A stretch of 64,000 nt of DNA, from positions 4,258,501 through 4,322,500 of the forward strand of contig NZ_CP115484.1 of assembly GCF_027627475.1 (NCBI RefSeq). Reading direction: 5' to 3'. The stretch comes from Paenibacillus sp. SYP-B4298 (lineage in GTDB: Bacteria > Bacillota > Bacilli > Paenibacillales > Paenibacillaceae). Positions 10,118-17,437 of this stretch are shown here, piece by piece; position 1 is the first letter of the stretch, and each line of letters begins with the position of its first letter. Under the pieces are notes generated by a model. That model was not told the DNA's origin, did no database searches, and saw only the letters and a program-made list of their open reading frames with translations. A program made the translations under genes and the position numbers.

Positions 10118-10376
10118 GTTGTTTCAATTAAATTCTAGGAAGTAGCCTCCAGGGTTCCGTAGAAGATATCCATTCTAGGTGGCTTCAGACTGTCGAGAAA
10201 GTCTCGGCAACCTGTCAATTGACTAAGTAGTTCAATACGACACAGCGGATCTATTGATATTATTAATTATTTGATCAGTAGTTGTCGTCCATGCTTCGTT
10301 CTTGTTAAATGGTGATGCACTTGCATGAAAGTCGGAAGTCCTCGGGATTTCCGCTATTTTTACCCTCTTGATTTAT
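10118..10376. other. Non-coding stretch before the transposase remnant
   Basis: No gene seen. It contains a small inverted repeat (AGACT, eight bases, AGTCT near 10187-10204) and low-complexity AT-rich sequence. It may include decayed ends of mobile elements, but no terminal repeats or target duplication could be paired. Confidence 0.3.
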
Positions 10377-10799
10377 GTTGAGGCGCTTTCCAAATCCATC
10401 GGCATTAGCAACATATCAAATGCAATTCGCGTGGACTTATCTCAATAAAATCAAGCGCCTGATCAACTGTTCAGGCGTAGCGTGTGGGAATGGAAGGAAG
10501 CTTTTTCTCAATGGTATGATTGTTCGCCAAACCATGCGGTCGCTTTGCTTGGATTTGATCGTTGGTACACACAAGGCGATCAGATCGATCATCCTGCAGT
10601 TCAAGCCGCCTTGAAAACCATGCGCAACTGGAAAGAAGCTATTGTAAATTACCATCGTTGCCGTTGGACCAATGCAACGGTCGAGGGCAGGCACAACCGG
10701 ATCAGGGCCTTTCAACGCCGCCATTATTTCACCCGTAACTGCAGCCGTTATATCGCGGGCATACTGATCGAGTGCAACCGACATCGGTTACTCAGCTAA
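10377..10799 (+). pseudogene. ISL3-family transposase remnant (C-terminal part)
   Basis: From GTG 10482 the frame encodes a 105-residue fragment carrying the C-terminal ISL3 signature (NWKEAIVNYHRCRWTNATVEG followed by RHNRIRAFQRRHYFTRN), including the EGRHNRIRAFQRR region that holds the last catalytic glutamate. Upstream in the same frame an in-frame TAA (10446-10448) separates another short coding-like piece (10377-10445), and the N-terminal two thirds are absent. It is therefore a degraded element, not a functional IS. Confidence 0.75.
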
Positions 10800-10820
10800 T
10801 TGTCAAGCACTGATTTTTAG

Positions 10821-11087
10821 ATTGAGCCACAATTTCACTCGATTAATTATGTACTTGTCCGCAATCCCAATTATATAAAAGACGAGAAGGACGACATTTC
10901 CAAATCTCTTGTACTCAGGCAATTGTTTAATGTGCGAGTAAATATAAATGAAGATATACAGAAACCGGAGAATAGTAACGTTGCCACTTCTAATGTTCAA
11001 ACACCTAGAATACATGGTGTTTTTACCAGCAAAGGGAACGACCTGTATGAGGCATGGTATGAAGAAAGCATTCGCGACTCTGCCTGA
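10821..11087 (+). pseudogene. Orphan C-terminal gene fragment, no start codon
   Basis: An 88-codon open stretch runs from just after a TAG (10818-10820) to TGA 11085-11087 without a plausible start near its beginning. The translation looks like real protein (IEPQFHSINYVLVRNPNYI, later RIHGVFTSKGNDLYEAWYEE). It begins 21 bases after the ISL3 remnant, so it is probably the tail of a gene truncated by the element. I do not recognise the family. Confidence 0.45.
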
Positions 11088-11169
11088 TCATAATCCTTAC
11101 AGTTCCTTCTCACCGTCCTCAAGTATTAGAACATATCTAATGAAAGAAAAATAGATTACCACCGCTAAC

Positions 11170-11205
11170 CCCCCAAGAATGTTGATATTACAGCATTCTT
11201 GGGGG
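11170..11205. terminator. Bidirectional terminator-like hairpin
   Basis: A 12-bp stem (cccccaagaatg 11170-11181 with cattcttggggg 11194-11205) and a 12-base loop lie between the AT-rich island and the convergent EamA transporter gene. It could end transcription from both sides. Confidence 0.65.
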
Positions 11206-11263
11206 TTGCACTTTCTAGTCATCAGGCTGAAATACTTACTTCTCGCCCGTGCCGTCTATCCAT

Positions 11264-12220
11264 TCAAGCTGCCGCCAGAGGCTGCGCGTTGCGCTCTTGC
11301 TGGCGGGATATAATCAGCAGCGTCGCCCAGATCATCAGGAAGCCCGCAACCTGTGTCACCGTCACCACCTGCTGGAACGCGATCCAGTTGATCATCACCC
11401 CGACCATCGGAAAGCTCAACTCCGCCAGCGTGGCATAAGAAGCCTTGATCGCGCTCAGCCCCTTGTAGTAGAGCAGCAGACTAAGCAGCCCTGGCAGCAG
11501 CGCCTGCAGCAGCAGGTTGAGGCCGACCAGCGCCAGCGCCCCCGACTCTCCCGGCAGTGTCCATACCTGGCGCTCTCCGATTACCAGCGCCAGCAGCAAC
11601 GGCAGCGCCAGTATAAATCGCAGCGAGGTGACGGTCTCATAGTTGACAGCACCCAGCAGGTAGCGCCCCATAACCGTTGACCCGCCCCACAGCAGCGCGG
11701 CGCCAATCGACATCAGACTGCCTACTTGAATAATATCGTTCAGATTGGTGAACGGCAGCTTGAAGCCGAAGGTCAACAGATATGTGCCAACGATAGCTAC
11801 GATGAACAATGTCCCGAACGACTTCGGCAGACTCTCCTTGAGCAGCCATCTCGCCATCAGGATCGCGAAGAGCGGCTGCAGCTTCTGCAGCAGCAGAACC
11901 GCGTTCAGATCCCCTGTCTCCAGACCCTTGGTGAACATAATTGTCGCCAATGCAGAGCCTCCCCATGAGATGAACAGCAGCGCGCCCAGATGGCGCAGCC
12001 GCAGCTTGCGCAGCTCCTGGCGGTGCTTCCACATGACCGGCGCCATGAACAGCACCAGGATGATGTGCTCCAACAGCGCAATCTGTGTGGAGGTCAAGGA
12101 ATCGAGCAGGATAATGCGGAACAGCGGGTCGACGCCCCATAGCGCCGCCCCCAGCACGACAAACCAAAAGGCAGGCTTGACGGCTTGATGTTTGAATAGG
12201 CTTGTGGACAAATGACTCAT
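11264..12220 (-). CDS. EamA/DMT-family transporter under FMN riboswitch, probable riboflavin importer
   Basis: A 318-residue membrane protein with ten predicted helices in two EamA repeats, each beginning with a short N-terminal helix (LGAALWGVDPLFR and IGAALLWGGSTVMGR). ATG 12220 is chosen because AAGGAG sits 9 bases upstream. DMT transporters move small metabolites across the inner membrane. An FMN riboswitch and an intrinsic terminator precede it on the same strand. FMN riboswitches control riboflavin synthesis or uptake genes, and EamA-type riboflavin carriers (RibN, ImpX) are known, so riboflavin uptake is the best inference. Substrate identity cannot be proven from sequence. Confidence 0.85.
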   Translation of the reverse strand: MSHLSTSLFKHQAVKPAFWFVVLGAALWGVDPLFRIILLDSLTSTQIALLEHIILVLFMAPVMWKHRQELRKLRLRHLGALLFISWGGSALATIMFTKGLETGDLNAVLLLQKLQPLFAILMARWLLKESLPKSFGTLFIVAIVGTYLLTFGFKLPFTNLNDIIQVGSLMSIGAALLWGGSTVMGRYLLGAVNYETVTSLRFILALPLLLALVIGERQVWTLPGESGALALVGLNLLLQALLPGLLSLLLYYKGLSAIKASYATLAELSFPMVGVMINWIAFQQVVTVTQVAGFLMIWATLLIISRQQERNAQPLAAA

Positions 12221-12285
12221 GGCTGAATGCTCCTTCACGCATCCAACCTTCAGGGAACGCATGGCGAATTATGGAGTTGCATGCG

Positions 12286-12323
12286 AAAAGCCCCGCCTCG
12301 CGACTAATCAGCGAAACGGGGCC
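12286..12323 (-). terminator. Intrinsic terminator in the FMN-riboswitch leader
   Basis: On the minus strand a GC-rich stem (GGCCCCGTTTCGC against GCGAGGCGGGGC) is followed directly by TTTT, 65 bases before the transporter start and about 260 bases after the aptamer. It is the likely off-state of the riboswitch when FMN is bound. Confidence 0.75.
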
Positions 12324-12583
12324 AGCCAAATAAACATACGACAGAAGTAGCTGTATCCGACTTCACCGAATACAACCACGCTGCATGGATACATCGAGCT
12401 TCAGCTAGCCGACTCACGTTTCCCAAGCGTAGAAGGCTGTCGCCATTCTTGACGGACCAAGCCTTGTATCGCATAGACATAGAAGACCTGTATACATGTG
12501 CACGTATACGCTCTTAGATGTGAACGGAGGCCGACGCTGTGCCGCACGAAGCCTGCAACAGAGTCTGCGCATATGATATTGGC

Positions 12584-12721
12584 GATCTTCTCCCATCCGG
12601 ACTATACCGTCGGCCTTGGATTCGCACCAAGTCAGTCCCCTTGCCGTTGTCGGCTTAGAGAGTCGCGGGCTTCGCTTGTTCAGCTTCACCGCCGGTCAGG
12701 AATTGCACCTGCCCCGAAGAT
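12584..12721 (-). promoter_or_regulatory. FMN riboswitch (RFN element)
   Basis: Reading the minus strand from 12721, the classic RFN blocks appear in order: ATCTTCGGGGCAGG, GCAATTCCTGACCGGCGG, a variable arm, GCCCGCGAC, then GACTTGGTGCGAATCCAAG, GCCGACGGTATAGTCCGGAT and GGGAGAAGATC, with the first and last blocks pairing as P1. This is an FMN aptamer. The only gene downstream on this strand is the EamA transporter. The long distance to the gene (about 360 bases) includes the terminator at 12286-12323. Confidence 0.95.
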
Positions 12722-12830
12722 CAGTATGCTACATAGTATTATTAGACAATGCCAGATGAACCTTATGACCTCATCGTGCGGATGAGACAGATACTTACAT
12801 TAAAAAAGTAAGTGGCGTTGTTATTTTCTA

Positions 12831-12859
12831 ATCATAAATTCATCGCAGGCAATTGTCAA
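12831..12859 (-). promoter_or_regulatory. Promoter of the FMN-riboswitch leader
   Basis: On the minus strand TTGACA (12859-12854) is separated by exactly 17 bp from TATGAT (12836-12831), a near-consensus housekeeping promoter. Transcription would start near 12824, about 100 bases before the aptamer. It sits just past the end of glgA, so the transporter is an independent unit. Confidence 0.8.
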
Positions 12860-12886
12860 TAGGTTGTGCAAAAGATAGCAATAAAA

Positions 12887-14338
12887 TCATATAAGTTTTG
12901 TCGGATTAGCAATCACTTGCTCATACAGGGCCATATATTCTTGAGCCGAACGGTTCCAGCTATAGTCTCCGCTCATCGCATTACGCACCAGTTGCTCCCA
13001 TTGGTCTGGCTGCTCGTAGATTCGCAGCGCACGGCGAATCGTATGCATCATATCATGGGCATTATAATGGGTAAATGAGAAGCCGTTCCCTTCTCCGGTA
13101 TATTCATTATAGGCGTGCACCGTGTCACTCAAACCCCCTGTCTCGCGCACGATCGGAATACTTCCATATCGCATGGCGATCATCTGGCTCAGGCCGCATG
13201 GCTCGAAGCGCGACGGCATAAGGAACAGGTCGGAGGATGCATAGATGCGCCGGGCCAGCCCCTCGTCAAAGCGTATCTGTGCCGACAGCCGCTGTGGATA
13301 GCGCCAGGCCAGGTGACGGAACATATCCTGGTATACGGCATCCCCGGTGCCCAGCACCACGAGTTGGAAGCTGTCCTGCTCCAGCAGCTCGCCCAGCACA
13401 TGCTCCACCAGGTCCAGCCCCTTCTGAGCAGTCAGCCGTCCGACCATCCCGATCATCGGCACCCTCCGGTTCTGCTCCAGACCCAGCTCCCGCTGGAGCT
13501 CCGTCTTGTTCTGCCGTTTCGTATTCAGGCTGGATCGGTATCGGTAGGCAAGCGCCGCGTCAGTCGCCGGATTATAGCTCTGCTGGTCGATGCCATTCAC
13601 GATGCCGCTTAACCGATCGCCCAGCCAGCGCAGGCAGCCATCCAGCCCTTCCCCGAAATAATCGGTCTGAATCTCTTGTGCATAGGTTCTGCTAACCGTC
13701 GTTACATGCTCGGCATACTGGATGCCACCTTTCATGAAGCTGACACCGCCCTTGTATTCCACCCCTTCGGATCGAAAGTAGGAATCATCCAGCTCCAGCA
13801 GCTCGCCCAGTATCCGATGGGAGAATACGCCCTGATATTGCAAATTGTGAATTGTGAATACATTTTTGATCGAGTGGTAGAAAGGATCATGCCGGTAGTG
13901 CTTGTGGAGCAGCGGGGCGACCATGCCTGTATGCCAGTCATGGCTGTGGATGATGTCCGGCTGGAAGCCGATATGAGGCAAGATGTGCAGCACAGCACGA
14001 TTAAAGAAGGCAAACCGTTCCTCATCATCACCGTGGCCATATATGCCATCGCGTGCGCCGAAGAAATACTCGTTGTCGATAAAATAGGTCGGCACGCCCT
14101 CCTCCTCAGTCATGAAAATACCACAGTAGCAGGCTCTCCATCCCATCGGAACCTCTATATGCGTGATGAACTGCATCCTTTGCACCTGTTCCTGGGCAAT
14201 GGTCTTGTACTTAGGCAACACAACGCGGGCATCCACTCCGTTTTTGCGGAGTGCCTTGGGCAGCGCCCCGATTACATCGGCCAATCCCCCTGTTTTGACA
14301 AAAGGGCTGCCCTCAGCAGCAGCAAACAATAGCTTCAT
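12887..14338 (-). CDS. glgA: Glycogen synthase (ADP-glucose, GT5)
   Basis: The 483-residue protein is full length for GlgA. It shows the N-terminal KTGGLADV motif that binds ADP-glucose, the HSHDWHTG segment, FTIHNLQYQG, and the C-terminal GT-B signature GMVGRLTAQKG followed by PSRFEPCGLSQM and ETGGLSDTV. It elongates alpha-1,4-glucan from ADP-glucose in the cytoplasm. ATG 14338 follows GGAGGAGGGG. Other glg genes are absent from the neighbourhood and the gene appears to be on its own, unlike the usual glgBCDAP operon. Confidence 0.95.
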   Translation of the reverse strand: MKLLFAAAEGSPFVKTGGLADVIGALPKALRKNGVDARVVLPKYKTIAQEQVQRMQFITHIEVPMGWRACYCGIFMTEEEGVPTYFIDNEYFFGARDGIYGHGDDEERFAFFNRAVLHILPHIGFQPDIIHSHDWHTGMVAPLLHKHYRHDPFYHSIKNVFTIHNLQYQGVFSHRILGELLELDDSYFRSEGVEYKGGVSFMKGGIQYAEHVTTVSRTYAQEIQTDYFGEGLDGCLRWLGDRLSGIVNGIDQQSYNPATDAALAYRYRSSLNTKRQNKTELQRELGLEQNRRVPMIGMVGRLTAQKGLDLVEHVLGELLEQDSFQLVVLGTGDAVYQDMFRHLAWRYPQRLSAQIRFDEGLARRIYASSDLFLMPSRFEPCGLSQMIAMRYGSIPIVRETGGLSDTVHAYNEYTGEGNGFSFTHYNAHDMMHTIRRALRIYEQPDQWEQLVRNAMSGDYSWNRSAQEYMALYEQVIANPTKLI

Positions 14339-14530
14339 GTTGCGTCCCCTCCTCCACTCTCTTGATACATGCCTAATAGGACATTCTACATGGCCATGTC
14401 ATTTTCCTTCACGTGAGGGCAGGATCGGCATTCGAGATGAAGTTTCTGTTACCTATCCATCGATAGGGGGCAACTCCTTGTGAGACGACTGCTGTCTTGC
14501 GGTTCCACCGCCATTGATACCAAATAACCC

Positions 14531-15301
14531 TTATATACCCACTGGAACAATATACAGACCTAGCTCCTGATCCTGCTTCACCACGACATGAACGCCGTAG
14601 ATCGACTTCATCGTCTCCTCGGTCACAACCTCCTGCGGCGTACCGCGTCCCATAATCTCGCCCTGCTTCATCACAATAATATGATCGCTGTAGCGGATCG
14701 CCTGATTAATATCATGCAGCACCATGACGATGGTCAAGCCGTGGCTCATATTCAGGTCGCGGATCAGCTCCAGCAGCTCAATCTGGTAATACATGTCCAG
14801 ATAGGTCGTCGGCTCATCGAGAAAAAGAATCGGCGTGCGCTGTGCCAGCGACATCGCGATCCATACACGCTGACGTTCTCCCCCCGATAGCTGGTCGATC
14901 GGCTTCGTCCGTTTGTCCAGCAGCTTGGTGCGCGACAGCGCCCATTCCACAGCTTGCTCATCCTCCTCCTTGTTCTGCGACAGGATACCGCGATGCGGCA
15001 TTCTGCCATAGCTCACCAGCCTCTCGACCGTAATATCCGCGGGAGCGTCGTTATGCTGATGAACAACCGCCAGCTTCTTCGCCAGCTCCTTCGGCTTATA
15101 GCTGCTGATCGCCTTGCCGTCGAGCACGATCTCACCACTCTGCGGTACGATATTTTTGGACATGACGCCCAGCAGCGTCGATTTGCCGCAGCCGTTCGGC
15201 CCGATGATCGTCGTGACCCTGCCCGGCTCGATCTGGCTGCTTACACCCTTCAAATGCTCGGTCTTGCGGTCATACGAGAACACGACCTGATTAATTTCCA
15301 T
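14531..15301 (-). CDS. Heme/iron-siderophore ABC transporter ATP-binding protein (first system)
   Basis: A 256-residue FecE/FepC-type ATPase: Walker A GPNGCGKST, Q-loop VHQHND, signature QLSGGERQRV, Walker [13 protein letters not shown] and the switch histidine in VLHDINQ. It energises the adjacent FecCD permease. ATG 15301 is chosen over the longer frame because it overlaps the last 11 bases of the permease gene and follows AAGGAG, giving translational coupling. It is the last gene of the Fur-controlled heme operon that starts at 23210. Confidence 0.92.
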   Translation of the reverse strand: MEINQVVFSYDRKTEHLKGVSSQIEPGRVTTIIGPNGCGKSTLLGVMSKNIVPQSGEIVLDGKAISSYKPKELAKKLAVVHQHNDAPADITVERLVSYGRMPHRGILSQNKEEDEQAVEWALSRTKLLDKRTKPIDQLSGGERQRVWIAMSLAQRTPILFLDEPTTYLDMYYQIELLELIRDLNMSHGLTIVMVLHDINQAIRYSDHIIVMKQGEIMGRGTPQEVVTEETMKSIYGVHVVVKQDQELGLYIVPVGI

Positions 15302-16274
15302 CGATGCGTCCACTCCTTCGTAGCAAAAAGATGAGGAACGGCCCGCCAATAATCGTCATAATAATCGAGGCTGGAATTTCACTGGGAGCCAGCACCGTGC
15401 GGCCCAGTGTATCGGCCGTCAGGATAAGCAGCGCCCCCGCCAGCGCAGAGAACGGAATGAGCGCCTTATGGTCGGAGCCGACCAGGATGCGCGAGATATG
15501 CGGCACCAGCAAGCCGACAAAGGCGATCAGTCCCCCCACTGCTGTCGCGATCGAGGCCAGCAGGACAGCGACGACAGAGATAACCAGCCGGGCACGAGTC
15601 ACATGAATGCCCAGATTATGAGCCGTCTTGTCCTGCAGGGACAGCACATTGCACCAAGAGAACAGGAATAGAGCTGCGACCAGACCGACTGTGCCGTACA
15701 TCACCATGATGTCGACATCCTTCCATATCTTCATCGAGAAGATCGAGGTGGTCGCCTGATTGACACTGCCCGCCGCATAGCTGCCCCGATAATTGAAGGA
15801 TTGCCCCATACCGGTGAACATCGCATTGATCGCAATCCCTACCAGGATGATGCGTACCGGACTCAGCCCGGATCTCCAGGACAGGGAATAGACCAGGAAA
15901 AATGCAAAGGCTCCGCCGATAAAAGCGAAGAGGGGCATCCAGAAGAACAGCGCCGGAAAAAAACTGACGAATAACAGCGAGGACAGACCCGCCCCGGACG
16001 AAATCCCGATGACACCGGCATCAGCCAGCGGGTTGCGCATGACCGCCTGGAGCAGTACACCGGATACCGCCAGACATGCCCCCGTGTATAGCGAGACGAT
16101 AATTCGCGGGAAGCGCAAATCCTTAATGATATGAACCGTCTCGTTGTCGCCGTTCCACAGTCCCTGGAACAGCTCGAACACCCCTACCTGCAGACTCCCC
16201 TTGATGGCGGAGTAGCAACTGACGACCAGCAATAATAAGATTACGCTGGCAAAGCTCCATGCAATTTTGTTCAT
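15291..16274 (-). CDS. FecCD-family heme ABC transporter permease (first system)
   Basis: A 327-residue polytopic protein of the BtuC/FecCD fold, with LRFPRIIVSLYTGACLAVSG, MRNPLADAGVIGISSGAG and GLIAFVGLLVPHISR, the last matching the loop that contacts the ATPase. It forms the membrane channel for heme or siderophore. ATG 16274 is preferred to ATG 16283 because AAAGG is 9 bases before it. It lies between the lipoprotein and ATPase genes, and overlaps the ATPase start. Confidence 0.92.
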   Translation of the reverse strand: MNKIAWSFASVILLLLVVSCYSAIKGSLQVGVFELFQGLWNGDNETVHIIKDLRFPRIIVSLYTGACLAVSGVLLQAVMRNPLADAGVIGISSGAGLSSLLFVSFFPALFFWMPLFAFIGGAFAFFLVYSLSWRSGLSPVRIILVGIAINAMFTGMGQSFNYRGSYAAGSVNQATTSIFSMKIWKDVDIMVMYGTVGLVAALFLFSWCNVLSLQDKTAHNLGIHVTRARLVISVVAVLLASIATAVGGLIAFVGLLVPHISRILVGSDHKALIPFSALAGALLILTADTLGRTVLAPSEIPASIIMTIIGGPFLIFLLRRSGRIDGN

Positions 16275-16320
16275 TCCAGACATCCTTTACGAGTCTTCAT
16301 TCGTTATTGCGAGTCTTCAT

Positions 16321-17289
16321 TCATGATTGCGGATACATCATCCTCATCAGCTCATCCAGCGCCTTGTCCGCCGCAAGATTGCCGGTCGTGCCGAATAACG
16401 CCTCTTCCAGATCGTAGACGCGCCCGTTCTTCACTGCGTTGAAGTGCTTCCATATATCATTCTTTTTGAATTCTTCATTAAACATCACGACAACCTCCTC
16501 CGGCATGCCATGCGCTGCCCGCAGGATGATGTCCGGGTTCGCCTGCTGCAAATATTCTGTATTGGAGGCCAGGTATTCGACGGTTTCGCCTTGCACGATA
16601 TTTTTGCCTCCGGCCAGCCGCACCAGATCGCCAATGTAGGAATGCTCGGTTGCTACCAGATAGCTTCCTGGGACGCCCATCAGGATCAGCACCGTCGGCT
16701 GCTCCTTGCCTTCGATCCGCTGCTGGATGTCCGCCAGCTTGTCATCATATCGCTGGAGGAGTGCGGCGGCCTGCTTCTCGCGGTCATATCGCTTGCCGAG
16801 CTCCGCAATCGCCTGCTTCATCTGCTCCAGACTGGTCAGATCGAGAAATGTGGCTGTGATGCCCACCGAATCAAAGATCGGCTTCAGATCGTATTCAAGC
16901 GTCGTAACGGATAGCACCTCCGTCGGCTTGAGCGACTTGACGATCTCCATATCCGGCTTCATCGGGTTGCCCACCTTGGTCAGCCCGTCATAGCGCTGCG
17001 GCAGCGCCTTGACACTGGTCGGGATGCCCACCAGTTCAATCTCCAGCGCATCCATCATCTCCGTAGCCGCAACGGTAGTTGCGATGACACGCTGCTCGGC
17101 CTTCGCCTCCTCACCGATCCCCTGGGACACTGGCTGTGTCTTCACTTCGCTTCCTTGCTTCTGCGCATCCCCGCTTGCACCGCCACTGCTTGCTTGTGAT
17201 CCTGACCCGCTAGCTGAGCAGCCCGTCATCACAACCATAACCAGCAGTGCCAGCAGCATCGGCAGGCGCAGCTTCTGTCCTACTCTCAT
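16321..17289 (-). CDS. Heme ABC transporter substrate-binding lipoprotein, IsdE-like (first system)
   Basis: A 322-residue periplasmic-binding-type lipoprotein. The signal peptide ends in VMTGC with the lipidated cysteine at residue 24, followed by a Ser/Gly linker. The core shows VIATTVAATEMMDALEI, LTKVGNPMKPDMEIVKSLKP and a C-terminal helical lobe, the pattern of IsdE/FepB cluster proteins. IsdE proteins take heme from NEAT proteins and pass it to the FecCD permease. Its position directly downstream of two NEAT protein genes supports heme over a siderophore. Confidence 0.88.
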   Translation of the reverse strand: MRVGQKLRLPMLLALLVMVVMTGCSASGSGSQASSGGASGDAQKQGSEVKTQPVSQGIGEEAKAEQRVIATTVAATEMMDALEIELVGIPTSVKALPQRYDGLTKVGNPMKPDMEIVKSLKPTEVLSVTTLEYDLKPIFDSVGITATFLDLTSLEQMKQAIAELGKRYDREKQAAALLQRYDDKLADIQQRIEGKEQPTVLILMGVPGSYLVATEHSYIGDLVRLAGGKNIVQGETVEYLASNTEYLQQANPDIILRAAHGMPEEVVVMFNEEFKKNDIWKHFNAVKNGRVYDLEEALFGTTGNLAADKALDELMRMMYPQS

Positions 17290-17437
17290 CGCTTTCTCCC
17301 TTCTCCTGCTTCATACGGGTTGGCCCCGCTCAATGAAAATCACAGAGGACGCCAGTTGCCTGACATCCTCGTGATGGTTGATATGCTCGCCACAGCAACC
17401 CTTCTGAACCGTTATGACGTCTCGCGTGTCATGTGAA

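Noticed and set aside
10187-10204. Inverted repeat as an IS end
   Set aside because: Only five base pairs, and no matching partner or target duplication was found.
12792-12812. Small inverted repeat ACTTAC...GTAAGT as a glgA terminator
   Set aside because: It lies downstream of the riboswitch promoter start and has a stem of only six pairs; glgA may simply lack an obvious terminator.
14450-14530. T-box-like GGTGGAACCGC motif on the minus strand before glgA
   Set aside because: No stem I, specifier or terminator with T run could be built; it is only a GCGGT-GGA-ACCGC hairpin.
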